From Euzebya tangerina (GTDB taxonomy: Bacteria > Actinomycetota > Nitriliruptoria > Euzebyales > Euzebyaceae): a stretch of 64,000 nt of DNA. Under the pieces are notes generated by a model. That model searched no databases. It was given only the letters and a program-made list of their open reading frames with translations, and was not told the DNA's origin. Shown here piece by piece: positions 38,059-46,746 of this stretch. Position numbers and translations under genes: made by a program. Location: positions 372,001 through 436,000 of the forward strand of contig NZ_PPDK01000003.1 in the NCBI RefSeq assembly GCF_003074135.1. Reading direction: 5' to 3'. Every line of letters begins with the position of its first letter. Within the stretch, counting starts at the first letter, position 1.

Positions 38059-39801
38059 CTAGAGCTCTTCGTGGTCGGTGACCTGTGCGCGCTCGGCTGC
38101 CTCTGACCCACCGTTGTTGGAGACATCCTCGACGTCCGGCTCGTATCGCTCACTGGGACGGGCGACCAGGTGACGTCGCGGCTCGGGTTCCGGTCGACTG
38201 CGCTCCTTGGCGCGACGGGTCTTCGGGAGCAGGCGGCGCTGGCCGTCGGTGTCCTCGGCAATGCCGTAGCCGTACCCGTAGGCGGCTGCTGTGGTGGCGT
38301 CCGAGCGGTTGAAGACATAGCCGAGCAGTGGGGTCGAGACGAACTTGAGTCGCTCACGGACCTTCTGCAGCTCACTGACCGGCGTGCCGTGACTGACCAC
38401 CAGGACCATACCGTCGGCTGAGCCGGACACGATCACCGCATCGGCCACCGCGAGCAGCGGCGAGGAGTCGATGATGACCAGTTCGGCGGAGGCCCTGATC
38501 TCGTTCATCGTCTTCCGGAAGACGTTGGTGCGCAGCAGTGCGGCGGGGTCACCACGTCGCTGCCCCGCGGTCACCACCGGGATCTGCGAGCTCTCGCTGA
38601 ACCGGTAGCGCCGCACGACGTCAGCGACCTTGACTCCATCGGCGGCGATGTCGGACAGGCCCGGTCGGTCCTGTGCCCGCAAGACCGTCGTCAGACCCCT
38701 GGCCCGGATGTCGGCGTCGACCATCATCACCCGCCGGCGGTCACGTGACGCCGCGATGGCCAACTGCAGGCTGGTGGTGGTCTTGCCGTCGCCTGGCAGG
38801 GTCGAGGTGACCATCAGCGACTTCCCACCCACGGTGTCGCCCAGGGCGAACTCGATGGAGGAGAGCACGAACTCGTAGGCCTCGGCGGCCGCAGGGTCCA
38901 GCTGCAGCAGCCCGGTGAGCTCGTCGTCGGCCTCGGCGCGGTACAGCGGGATCTCGCCCAGCAGGGGGACGCCCAGCACGTCTTCTGGGTCGGTGCGGTT
39001 GAGGACGCGTTGCGAGCGACCGGCGTACCAGTAGGCCCAGATCGCGGCGGCGATCCCGGACAGGAAACCCCAGATCGCAACACCAAGTCGCACCTGGGGG
39101 CGAGCCGGCAGCTCGGGCGGTCGGGCCTCCTCCAACTCGTCGACCCCGTCGCCGCGGAGCTGGGCCTGCGCCTCCACCGTTGACACCGTGGACTCGAGCT
39201 CGATCAGGCGGGCGGACAGGCTCTGGATCTGGCTCTGCAGCGCGAGGTTCGAGGGGTCGTCGTTCAGCTGCGACTGGACCTGCTCGAGGCTGGCCTCGAG
39301 GCTGCTGATCTGCTCGTTGACCTCGAACACGGCCGCGGCGGCGTCAGCTCGCTCCCGCTCGCGGTTCTGGGTCATGTAGGCGGTCGCGATCGCGTTGGCG
39401 ATCTCAGCGGCCTCCTCGGCGGTGTCCGCCGTGGCGTTGACCCGCAGCAGGAGGTCCTCGATGTTCGAGTCGATGCTGGTGTGGTCGATCAGATCCTGGA
39501 TCGACGGCGCGTTCTCGAGCGACTCGCGGGCGGCCTCGAGGACCGACCGGGAGGACGCACGTGCTGCCTGCTGCGGGACGAACTCCTGCGGGCTGATCCG
39601 GGGGCGGGAGTCGATTCCCATGCCCGGCAGCGTTCCCGGGTTGGTGAGGAAGAGCACCGCGGTGGCGTCGTAGCTCGGCGGCTGCGCCGACGTGACGAAG
39701 AAGCCGATCACGCCCATCACGAGGGGGAACAGGACCACCGGCAGTCGATATCGCCACAGCGATTCGAGCAGCGTCGGGCCGGCGCGAAGGGATTCGTTCA
39801 C
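38059..39801 (-). CDS. Wzz/bacterial tyrosine kinase fusion (polysaccharide chain-length regulator)
   Basis: 580 residues joining a Wzz polysaccharide co-polymerase and a BY-kinase. Membrane helices at ~17-36 and ~237-258 flank an extracytoplasmic coiled-coil region (~150-215). The cytoplasmic kinase has Walker A-like STLPGDGKTTTS near 335, Walker A' VMMVDADIR and Walker B LVIIDSSPLL. After the kinase come AAYGYGYG tyrosines and a basic tail with further Tyr, possible autophosphorylation sites. It should control polymer length together with the Wzy-like protein. Adjacent to ugd, a known BY-kinase substrate in other bacteria. Confidence 0.9.
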   Translation of the reverse strand: MNESLRAGPTLLESLWRYRLPVVLFPLVMGVIGFFVTSAQPPSYDATAVLFLTNPGTLPGMGIDSRPRISPQEFVPQQAARASSRSVLEAARESLENAPSIQDLIDHTSIDSNIEDLLLRVNATADTAEEAAEIANAIATAYMTQNRERERADAAAAVFEVNEQISSLEASLEQVQSQLNDDPSNLALQSQIQSLSARLIELESTVSTVEAQAQLRGDGVDELEEARPPELPARPQVRLGVAIWGFLSGIAAAIWAYWYAGRSQRVLNRTDPEDVLGVPLLGEIPLYRAEADDELTGLLQLDPAAAEAYEFVLSSIEFALGDTVGGKSLMVTSTLPGDGKTTTSLQLAIAASRDRRRVMMVDADIRARGLTTVLRAQDRPGLSDIAADGVKVADVVRRYRFSESSQIPVVTAGQRRGDPAALLRTNVFRKTMNEIRASAELVIIDSSPLLAVADAVIVSGSADGMVLVVSHGTPVSELQKVRERLKFVSTPLLGYVFNRSDATTAAAYGYGYGIAEDTDGQRRLLPKTRRAKERSRPEPEPRRHLVARPSERYEPDVEDVSNNGGSEAAERAQVTDHEEL

Positions 39802-39847
39802 CGGCTGGAGGGTACCTGTGGGCGCGGTTCGAGCGGCGGCCCCGACG

Positions 39848-41947
39848 TCACGCCGGCACCGGGCTGAACACGATCTGGAGGTCGAGGTCGCGTGTGGCGT
39901 CCAGTCGCAGGTCGACGGCGCCGTCCTCGACCGAGGCCCCCTCGGGGAGCTCTGACGCCTCGAAGCCGTCGGGGATCGCCACGGTGACGTGCAGTTCGAC
40001 AGGCCGGATGGTCGTCTGGTGGCGGTAGCGCAGCGTGTACACCCGGTCGGCCCCGCGCGAGGTCCAGGCGTCGGGGGTCTGGTAGGACCATGCCAACTGC
40101 CGGGATTGGCCAGCCGGGGTCAGCATCCAGGTCGAGCGCACGGGATGGCCGAGCTCGATCCCCTCCTCGGTCTCGAGGCCCTCGAACCCGTTGTCAGGCA
40201 CCTCGAAGAAGTCACATCCCGGTGCGCAGTAGACGCTGATGAACGACAGCGCGTCGCCGACGTCCAGTGGCGGATCGCCGAACCCGATCATGTAGCCCGG
40301 CTCACCCTCCAGCACCGCTTGGTTGTCGAACCCGGTCAGCAGTGTGCTGACGGCCACGCCGTCGGGACCGAGCACGACGTCGTAGTCGACGGTCCGCTGC
40401 AGGAAGTAGTCGATCTTGTAGCTGGCGCCGGAGTTCAGGAAGATGCCGAGGAAGTCGCCGGTGTCGCCGTCAGACAGGCGTCCGGCCAGGCCGAGCTCGG
40501 TGATGATGGCCTGCTCCTCGGAGTCCGAGGCGTAGACCAGCAGGCTCTGGCGGGCCACCATCTCGGCGAGGGAGCTGATGACCACCGACGCCGAGGTGCC
40601 GCCGGGGTTGGCCAGGAAGCCCTGCAACGAGGCCTGGGCCACAGCCCCGATCAGCCGCTTGCGCTCGTCCGGGTCGGTCAGCTCGGAGTAGGCGCCGTGC
40701 GAGACGAACTCGACGACGTTGTCGGCGTCGATCTGCCCCAGGCCCTCGAGCTCGACGGGTCCGGAGATCCGGAGCAGTGACTCGAACGCGAACGGGTCGA
40801 TGGCCAGCACCCCGTCGAGCGTGCTGTCCTGGCTCTCGCGGAAGTAGTTCTCGAGCAGCGTCGCGGCGGAGGGGAAGTCCGGGGTCATGTTTATGTTCGG
40901 CAGGAAACCGCTGCCGCCGTAGATGTCGTAGCGCTCCTCGAGGCTCTCGTCGGGCCACTCGAGCGTCCCGCGCGGCAGCGACGGCAACTCGTACAGATCG
41001 GTCGTCGGTGTGAAGGACAGCTGCCCGTCGTCGGCATCCATCAGCAGGTAGGCCCCGAAGAATCCGCCGGTGCCGCGGGCCTCGGTCGGATTGGACGCCA
41101 CCACCAGGTAGCGACGGGGGCCCTCGGCCCCGAACAGCGCCGGGAGGACCTCAGCAACGCCGCTCGCCGTTCGCAGCTGTCCCTCGGCTGGTTCGAGCAG
41201 GGCCAGGAACTCGGCGCGGGCATCGCGCACCTGCGCGTCGATGCCGGAGCTCGGCACGTCGAGGACGATGGCCTGAGCGGCAGCCACGTCCTCTGCGGCC
41301 TCCTCGAGGACCGGAGCAAGATCGGCGAGCGCATCGACGGGGATGCGGCCGTCGGTCGGCGCCAGTGCCCCCAAGCCGCCGTCGCCCGCGTCCAACTGCG
41401 CGGTGACGGCTCCTCCCGCGTCGGAGACGAGCGTGGCGGCCAGAGCCAGATCACCGACCGCATCCAGGGTGCGGCGGTAGGTGGCGATCAACCGGACCGG
41501 GGCGACCGTGGGGCCCGACAGCGCGTCGGGGACCTCAGCCAGCCTCTGCGACGCGCTGGCGAAGCGGGCCTCGGCCGCGGGCAACTCCCCCGCGGTCAGC
41601 GCGTCGCGGGCGGCGATCAGATCCGAACGCGCGGCTGTGACGCCGTCACGAACGCCGGTGAGTTCATCGTAGGCCAGCCAGCCCCAGACGCCGAGCGCGG
41701 CGAGGATCAACGCACCCAGTGCGGCAACCCAACCCCATGGGCGCCGTCGGCGGGAACTCCGCTGGCCGCCGTAGACGCGCTGTGACGGCAGCGGGGCCAC
41801 ATCGCCGACGTCGTCCTCCAGATCGACGGTCTCGAGTCCAGCTGCATCGTCGATGTCGAACTGCTCGACGGGGCCAGCGTCGGTTGCATCCTCGTCGTCG
41901 TCGAAGATCTCGTGGAGCTCGTCCACGTCGAACGGCTCGCTGTTCAT
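39848..41947 (-). CDS. DUF4012 domain membrane protein
   Basis: 699 residues. An acidic N-terminus of about 60 residues, a basic RRRRP stop and one membrane helix at ~71-93, a helical region, then the DUF4012 domain (ARGTGGFFGAYLLMDADDG, GSGFLPNINMTPDFPSAATLLENYFRES, GVLAIDPFAFESLLRISGPVEL). DUF4012 resembles the LytR-CpsA-Psr attachment family in its extracellular fold according to domain descriptions, and is common in actinobacterial polysaccharide loci; a role in wall attachment or export is inferred. It is just upstream of the Wzz/kinase gene and 13 nt downstream of the lipoprotein gene. Confidence 0.85.
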   Translation of the reverse strand: MNSEPFDVDELHEIFDDDEDATDAGPVEQFDIDDAAGLETVDLEDDVGDVAPLPSQRVYGGQRSSRRRRPWGWVAALGALILAALGVWGWLAYDELTGVRDGVTAARSDLIAARDALTAGELPAAEARFASASQRLAEVPDALSGPTVAPVRLIATYRRTLDAVGDLALAATLVSDAGGAVTAQLDAGDGGLGALAPTDGRIPVDALADLAPVLEEAAEDVAAAQAIVLDVPSSGIDAQVRDARAEFLALLEPAEGQLRTASGVAEVLPALFGAEGPRRYLVVASNPTEARGTGGFFGAYLLMDADDGQLSFTPTTDLYELPSLPRGTLEWPDESLEERYDIYGGSGFLPNINMTPDFPSAATLLENYFRESQDSTLDGVLAIDPFAFESLLRISGPVELEGLGQIDADNVVEFVSHGAYSELTDPDERKRLIGAVAQASLQGFLANPGGTSASVVISSLAEMVARQSLLVYASDSEEQAIITELGLAGRLSDGDTGDFLGIFLNSGASYKIDYFLQRTVDYDVVLGPDGVAVSTLLTGFDNQAVLEGEPGYMIGFGDPPLDVGDALSFISVYCAPGCDFFEVPDNGFEGLETEEGIELGHPVRSTWMLTPAGQSRQLAWSYQTPDAWTSRGADRVYTLRYRHQTTIRPVELHVTVAIPDGFEASELPEGASVEDGAVDLRLDATRDLDLQIVFSPVPA

Positions 41948-41960
41948 GCTCGACCCTCCA

Positions 41961-42968
41961 TCACATCAGAGTCTGTTCGATGGTCGTGAGGAGCGCATCG
42001 ACTCGGGTGGGCACCTCAGGCAGGGTGGTGCGGTCCAGCCAGCAGACCCGGGATTCAGCGTCGGCCACCGTCCGATCTTCGCCGTACGGCGCCCGGTCGT
42101 AGCGGTCCCGCAGCTCGTCATAGGCCGTCCCGTCCCCGCCGACGGCGACGTCGCGGAGTGCCACCGTTCGTTCCTGCACCACGGTCGCCCAGCGGATGCG
42201 GTTGGTCCGCAGGTCCGTGCAGCCATCCGGGGTGGCGGGCAGCCGGCGGGCCACCGCTGCGATGCCGTCGGACTGCACCACGAGCTCCTCCAGTCGGGTC
42301 TCGAAGTCGCTGCGCGAGCCGCGTGCGGCCCACGCCGTCACGACGTTCTCCAGGGAGGCGTCGAAGGCGATGTAGGGATCAAGCTCGTTCACGTCCCTCT
42401 GAACATCGGCAGCCACGTCACGTGCCTCCAGCATCAACTGGGTCATGGCGTCCTCGGCGGCAACGGGGACCGCGTCCGATTGCGCCTCCGCCAATGCGTC
42501 GTCGAGGTCCAGCACCGCGCGGTCGAGCCGGGCCTGGACCCCGACCAGCGCGGCCAGCGCGTCCTGCTGTGGCTGGCCGCGGTCCACCGTGTGGCGGAGG
42601 AAGTCGGCTCGCCGGGCGAGGTCGAGGGTCACCTCGGCCAACTCGACGATCGGCGGGCCCAGCAGCTGCTGCGTCGGCGTGCTCGCGCCGAGGTCAGGCG
42701 GTGCCACGCCGCCGCCGGCAGCGCTGTCGGTGACAGAGTCGTCCGAGCCAGAGTCGACGGTGACCACGACGCCCTCCCCCGGGGTGGTGGCGGTGCCGGT
42801 GTCACTCGTGGCGGTGTTGGTATCAGCGCCGCCGTCACCAGCCTGATCGTCGACGGTCGGCACACACCCGACGGCGAGGGCTGCCAGGACGACGAGCAGC
42901 AGGTATCCCCGTCCACGCGGTGGGAGGTCAGGCCGGTCGGGCGACGACCAGGAGCGCGCAGTCGTCAT
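41961..42968 (-). CDS. Putative lipoprotein of unknown function
   Basis: 335 residues with a hydrophobic leader and lipobox LAVGC (Cys at about residue 35), so it is probably lipid-anchored outside the membrane. A Thr/Asp/Ser-rich linker (~40-85) follows, then a mostly helical domain with no family I recognise. Four segments look amphipathic and coiled-coil-like (VELAEVTLDLARRADFL, VQARLDRAVLDLDDALAEAQ). The start ATG at 42968 lies inside the upstream phosphatase gene, giving a 41-nt overlap; together with DUF4012 downstream this suggests co-transcription. Confidence 0.75.
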   Translation of the reverse strand: MTTARSWSSPDRPDLPPRGRGYLLLVVLAALAVGCVPTVDDQAGDGGADTNTATSDTGTATTPGEGVVVTVDSGSDDSVTDSAAGGGVAPPDLGASTPTQQLLGPPIVELAEVTLDLARRADFLRHTVDRGQPQQDALAALVGVQARLDRAVLDLDDALAEAQSDAVPVAAEDAMTQLMLEARDVAADVQRDVNELDPYIAFDASLENVVTAWAARGSRSDFETRLEELVVQSDGIAAVARRLPATPDGCTDLRTNRIRWATVVQERTVALRDVAVGGDGTAYDELRDRYDRAPYGEDRTVADAESRVCWLDRTTLPEVPTRVDALLTTIEQTLM

Positions 42969-44646
42969 CCGGAGCACCACCGGCCCAAGTCTGCACGCTG
43001 AACCACAGCTCCGCGGCAAGTTCCTCGGCACTGATCCCGGGCGTGGCGGAGAGGCGCGCGGCGTTCGACAGGACCCGCTCTGCGCCGTACCGCTGGTTGT
43101 TCTCCGCTGTCGCATCGGTGACGCCGTCGGTGTAGAGCACCAGCATCTCGCCGGGTTCCAGGGAGAAGCTCGTGACCTCGTCGATCGGTCTGCCGATCAG
43201 CCCGAGTGGGGGTGTGGGTGCGGCCTCCACCGGGTGGCCCGCGCCGCCACCGACCACGATCGGAGGTGGGTGGCCGGACAGCACCAGCTCCACGTGCCAC
43301 GTCGTGGGGTCCACGGCCACTAGCGCCAGCGTGACGAACCGTTCGCTGTCCAGCTGATCTTGGACGACACGGTCCAGGGTCTCGACCAGATCCGCCATCC
43401 CGAGCGTTCCACTCACCAGCGCTCGGAGCGACCACACGGCCATGCTCGACGCACCGGCAGCAACCAGTCCCTTGCCGGCCACGTCGCCCAGTGCAACCGC
43501 CGCGCGCCCGTCGGGCAACTCGAACCAATCGTAGAAGTCGCCACCGAAGGATCCGGTTGCACGGGTGTTGGCGTGCAACTCGACGGCGATGTCGAGGTCA
43601 CCGGGCCGGCCACGCGGCATCAGCGACTCGGTGTAGCGGGACAGCAGCGAGCGGCGCTCCGCAGCCAGGCCGACCTTGCGCATGGCCGGCTCGATGGCTC
43701 CGATCAGGGAGCGGACGACCGACCGCGACAGGTCATCCAGCGGCTCGGCGTGGGCGATGCCCAGCACCCGGGTCGGCTCCGACGTCAGCACCGCGAGCGT
43801 CACCAGCGGGCCGTCCTTGTAGCCGCGTGACTCGGCTTCGAGCAGGGCTCGCACCGACGGCGTGACATCCGGGGACGCCAACCCCTCCAGCCGCCGTTCC
43901 GTGAGCTCGCTGCCGGGCAGGTCGCCGTCGTACTCCCCTGCCACCAGCCGTGGCTCGCCCGTGGCGGTGACCTCCCAGATACGAGCGCCGTCGACGCTCT
44001 CGAGTTCGGAGAGCCCACGTGTGATCGCGACGAGCAGCTGTTGGGGACTGACGGCAGCGCCCAGCTCACCCGCCAGATCGGTGATGGTCGTCAGGACGGC
44101 GTCGGACCGCTCCGCCGCGCGCGTGAGCTCGAGTCCGGCGAGTGAGCCGGCAACGACATCGCCCAGACCTTGGAGGAGGGCGATGTCGGGTTCCTCGGAC
44201 TCGGGGAGCCCGCCGAGCGCGAGCACGCGCGTCGCCCCGCGGCGCGCATTCATGCGCAGGACCACCCCGCTGTGCCAACCGGACGTCTGGCTCATCGGAG
44301 CGGGCCCCTCCTCCGGCGTGGTCCAGCGCAGCGTCGCCCGGCCCAGCAGGACGGTCCAGAGCGGTGACCGCAGATCGCCGATGCCGATCTGGCTCGGAAG
44401 GGTCGACGTCGCCGTGACGGCTCCGTGGACCGAACAGACCTCCTGCACCGGGCGAAGCGTCTCCCCCACGCCACGCTCGAGAACGGCTGCGCTGGTCGCG
44501 CCGGAGCTCCTGAGAGCGGTGGTGAGCAACTGTCCGAGCATCACGTCGGGGTCGCTCTCCTGCTGGATCGCGGTCACGAGGTCCAGCAGTCGAGTGAGGT
44601 CTGCGGCAGCCCCCCGGGGGCTGGTCCTGGCGTGGTCAGACAGCAA
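42928..44646 (-). CDS. GAF-like sensor with PP2C/SpoIIE-type serine phosphatase
   Basis: About 572 residues. Two GAF-like segments occupy the first ~350 residues (LTRLLDLVTAIQQESDPDVMLGQLL and LTTITDLAGELGAAVSPQQLLVAITRGL). The SpoIIE phosphatase domain is at ~365-570 with the metal-binding acidic residues in GGDFYDWFEL, VALGDVAGKG, VLYTDGVTDA and PDDDCALLVV. Such proteins dephosphorylate anti-anti-sigma factors, but no RsbV/RsbW partner is nearby. The start is uncertain: no good ATG/GTG with a ribosome site follows the upstream stop, so a TTG at 44646 is used; GTG at 44577 is possible. Confidence 0.82.
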   Translation of the reverse strand: MLSDHARTSPRGAAADLTRLLDLVTAIQQESDPDVMLGQLLTTALRSSGATSAAVLERGVGETLRPVQEVCSVHGAVTATSTLPSQIGIGDLRSPLWTVLLGRATLRWTTPEEGPAPMSQTSGWHSGVVLRMNARRGATRVLALGGLPESEEPDIALLQGLGDVVAGSLAGLELTRAAERSDAVLTTITDLAGELGAAVSPQQLLVAITRGLSELESVDGARIWEVTATGEPRLVAGEYDGDLPGSELTERRLEGLASPDVTPSVRALLEAESRGYKDGPLVTLAVLTSEPTRVLGIAHAEPLDDLSRSVVRSLIGAIEPAMRKVGLAAERRSLLSRYTESLMPRGRPGDLDIAVELHANTRATGSFGGDFYDWFELPDGRAAVALGDVAGKGLVAAGASSMAVWSLRALVSGTLGMADLVETLDRVVQDQLDSERFVTLALVAVDPTTWHVELVLSGHPPPIVVGGGAGHPVEAAPTPPLGLIGRPIDEVTSFSLEPGEMLVLYTDGVTDATAENNQRYGAERVLSNAARLSATPGISAEELAAELWFSVQTWAGGAPDDDCALLVVARPA

Positions 44647-44671
44647 CGGATCGATCAGGGGGAGTTGGTTT

Positions 44672-45571
44672 TCAGGCGTCGGTGGCGGGGGTTGGCCCCG
44701 AGCCGCTCGGTGGCGCTCCGGCCACCAGCCAGTTGGCCGGGCTCTGCCGGAGTGCCTCGTCGCGAAGCTCGGAGGGAAGCGTGTCGAGTATGCCCTCCAA
44801 GAACTGCCGCGCACGAGCCAGGTGCGTCTCGGCCCGGTCGGGATCCACCTCGGCGAGGATCAGCTCGGCCGGCCACATCAGCGGGGCGGCACCACATCGA
44901 GCAGCCAACTGGAGCCCGCGCTCCGCGATCCGGAGCGCCTCGTCCTGCTCACCCGCACCAGCCCGGGCGGCCGCCAGGAAGATCATGGACTTGGCTTGGT
45001 GGCGGACCGCCCCCTGGCCGGAGGCCACCTTGGCGCCACCGGCGAAGACCCTGGCCGCGCGGTTGAACTGGCCCCGAACCATGTGGACCTCACCTCGGAC
45101 CCAGGTCAGCCGGACGCCCTGACGCCATGAGCCGGCAGCCGTGACCGCGGCGGCAGCAACCTGAAGGCGCCGGGACATGACCGTGGCGTCAAGCCCGAGG
45201 CCGACGGCGTCGGCGACCTGGCCGATCCGGATGGCAGCGCGGATCGAGGGGACACGGACCGTGGCCGACTGCAGCAGGTCGAGGGCGTCGGCGTCGGTCT
45301 CCTCGGCGAGGTGGTGCAGGCTGATCTGGCGGTACAGCATCGCCCGGGTCATCTGGGAGCAGGCCTGGATGTCAGGTGACCCGGCAGCGGCCTGGTCACA
45401 GGCCTCCAGAGCATCGCCATATCGTCCGAGGGCCGTCAGCAGCCAGGCCCGCTTCCACTGGGTGACAGGCCCGTCCCGCTGGTCCAGGTCGCGCAGGGAG
45501 GTCTCCAGCCGGCCGCTCAGGGCATCCCTCCCCAGAGAGGGCGCTCTTGCCGTACCGGCCGGACGCGTCAT
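44672..45571 (-). CDS. Helical-repeat (TPR-like) protein, function unknown
   Basis: 299 residues, almost all helix, with tandem alanine-rich helix pairs (WLLTALGRYGDALEACDQAAA, MTRAMLYRQISLHHLAEETDADALDLL, AKSMIFLAAARAGAGEQDEALRIAERGLQLA) spaced like tetratricopeptide repeats. No membrane segment or signal. It may be a scaffold for the phosphatase encoded 25 nt downstream on the same strand. The frame is open to 45679; I chose the ATG at 45571 because the protein-like part begins there. Confidence 0.65.
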   Translation of the reverse strand: MTRPAGTARAPSLGRDALSGRLETSLRDLDQRDGPVTQWKRAWLLTALGRYGDALEACDQAAAGSPDIQACSQMTRAMLYRQISLHHLAEETDADALDLLQSATVRVPSIRAAIRIGQVADAVGLGLDATVMSRRLQVAAAAVTAAGSWRQGVRLTWVRGEVHMVRGQFNRAARVFAGGAKVASGQGAVRHQAKSMIFLAAARAGAGEQDEALRIAERGLQLAARCGAAPLMWPAELILAEVDPDRAETHLARARQFLEGILDTLPSELRDEALRQSPANWLVAGAPPSGSGPTPATDA

Positions 45572-45896
45572 CGGTGCAGACCCTAGTGGTCTGTTCGAGA
45601 ATTGGCCGGCGATTGCCCGTGGTCCTGCGCCGCACGGCGGGTCCTGCAAGCGAGCGCAACCCAAGGACTCCTCGCTCATTCCATGACGCAGGGAACGCAG
45701 GCATGAGCGATGAGTGCGTCGCGCTGTCCAGCGGTGACGCGGGGGCGCGGGAACAACAGCTGATCGAGAGACAGACCACGAGTGCTCCGGCCCTCACCTG
45801 ACGGCCGTTTCGGAGGTCCCGAGTCGCAGCACCAACCTGAGCCGTGCGACACTCCCCGCGAAGATCGCCCGGACCGACCAGACAGCGAGCTGTGAC

Positions 45897-46439
45897 GTGA
45901 ATGACCAAGAGACGCTGAGTACCTCCACCCGGTGGTTGCCCGAGGAGGAGTTGTCGTTCGTCCGAGAGCGCGTGCCGACTGTCTACGTCGAGGCGATTCC
46001 GGTCCGCACCGACCACCTCGGCGTGGTGGAGAAGGTCGGGCTGCTGTTGACGGCGCGGCCGGACGGCACCCTGACCCGGTCGATCGTGAGCGGGCGGGTG
46101 CTGTACGGGGAGACGGTCCGAGAGGCGTTGTGGCGGCACCTGACGAAGGACCTGGGTCCGGATGCGGAGCCGTTGGTGCCGGCGACCGTCGCACCGTTCA
46201 CGGTCGCGGAGTACTTCCCGACCCCGGACCGGACGGGGTTCACCGACGAACGGCAGCACGCGGTCAGCCTGGTGTTCATCGTGCCCGTGACCGGCGAGTG
46301 CGTGCCGTCGCAGGAGGCGCTGCAGTTCAGCTGGATGAGTGTCGCGGAGGCCACGTCCCCGCTGGTGGCGACGGAGATGTCGGGAGGTCAGGACCGGCTG
46401 ATCACGATGGCGATGGCGCACGTGGGCTGCCTGCCTTAG
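45897..46439 (+). CDS. DUF4916 (Nudix-like) protein
   Basis: 180 residues matching actinobacterial DUF4916 proteins: RWLPEEELSFVRERVPTVYVEAIPVR, KVGLLLTARPDGTLTRSIVSGRVLYGETVREALWRHLTKDLG, HAVSLVFIVPV and the SWMSVAEA end. The fold reads as Nudix, and the helix after the G-R-V-L-Y-G turn occupies the Nudix-box position, but the REUXEE acidic set is not complete, so hydrolase activity is doubtful. GTG start at 45897; the 217-bp gap upstream holds nothing I can identify. Confidence 0.75.
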   Translation: MNDQETLSTSTRWLPEEELSFVRERVPTVYVEAIPVRTDHLGVVEKVGLLLTARPDGTLTRSIVSGRVLYGETVREALWRHLTKDLGPDAEPLVPATVAPFTVAEYFPTPDRTGFTDERQHAVSLVFIVPVTGECVPSQEALQFSWMSVAEATSPLVATEMSGGQDRLITMAMAHVGCLP

Positions 46440-46485
46440 CTGCCTCAACTCCCAGAGCGGGGGGAGGGTCGGTGCCTGCCTGGCC

Positions 46486-46532
46486 CGGTGGGTGGACTTA
46501 CCCCGCCGAGCATGGCCAAGGTCCACCCGCCC
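46486..46532. repeat. Dispersed palindrome, K family, copy B
   Basis: GGTGGGTGGACTT near 46487-46499 faces AAGGTCCACCCGCC at 46518-46531; the arms pair with two mismatches. It lies 48 nt after the DUF4916 gene, in a 307-bp gap that otherwise holds copy C and a tandem repeat. Confidence 0.75.
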
Positions 46533-46603
46533 GACGTGCGGCGCCGTGGGCGCCGAGGGCCGGGAACCGATTCTGACCGGTCCTGGCGCGCCCCGGTCGT
46601 GGG

Positions 46604-46646
46604 GTGGGTGGACTTCTCGCGCCTGACCGACATGAAGTCCACCCAC
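46604..46646. repeat. Dispersed palindrome, K family, copy C
   Basis: GTGGGTGGACTTC at 46604-46616 and GAAGTCCACCCAC at 46634-46646: a perfect 13-bp inverted repeat with a 17-nt loop. It is on the 3' side of the nuclease gene at 46747-47814. Confidence 0.88.
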
Positions 46647-46676
46647 TGGCCTGGTGACCGCCGTCAGCGAGCAGGG

Positions 46677-46742
46677 CACCCGTCGCGGTTGACCGGCCCA
46701 CCCGTCGCGGTCGACCAGCTCACGCGTCGCGGTCGATACGAC
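46677..46742. repeat. 22-bp tandem repeat, three units, next to the second nuclease gene
   Basis: Units start at 46677, 46699 and 46721, each beginning CACsCGTCGCGGT and followed by GACC or GATA. The array ends 4 nt before the stop codon of the nuclease gene. The other nuclease gene also has short tandem repeats beside it (8158-8197), though of unrelated sequence except for their position near the gene. Confidence 0.85.
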
Positions 46743-46746
46743 GGGG

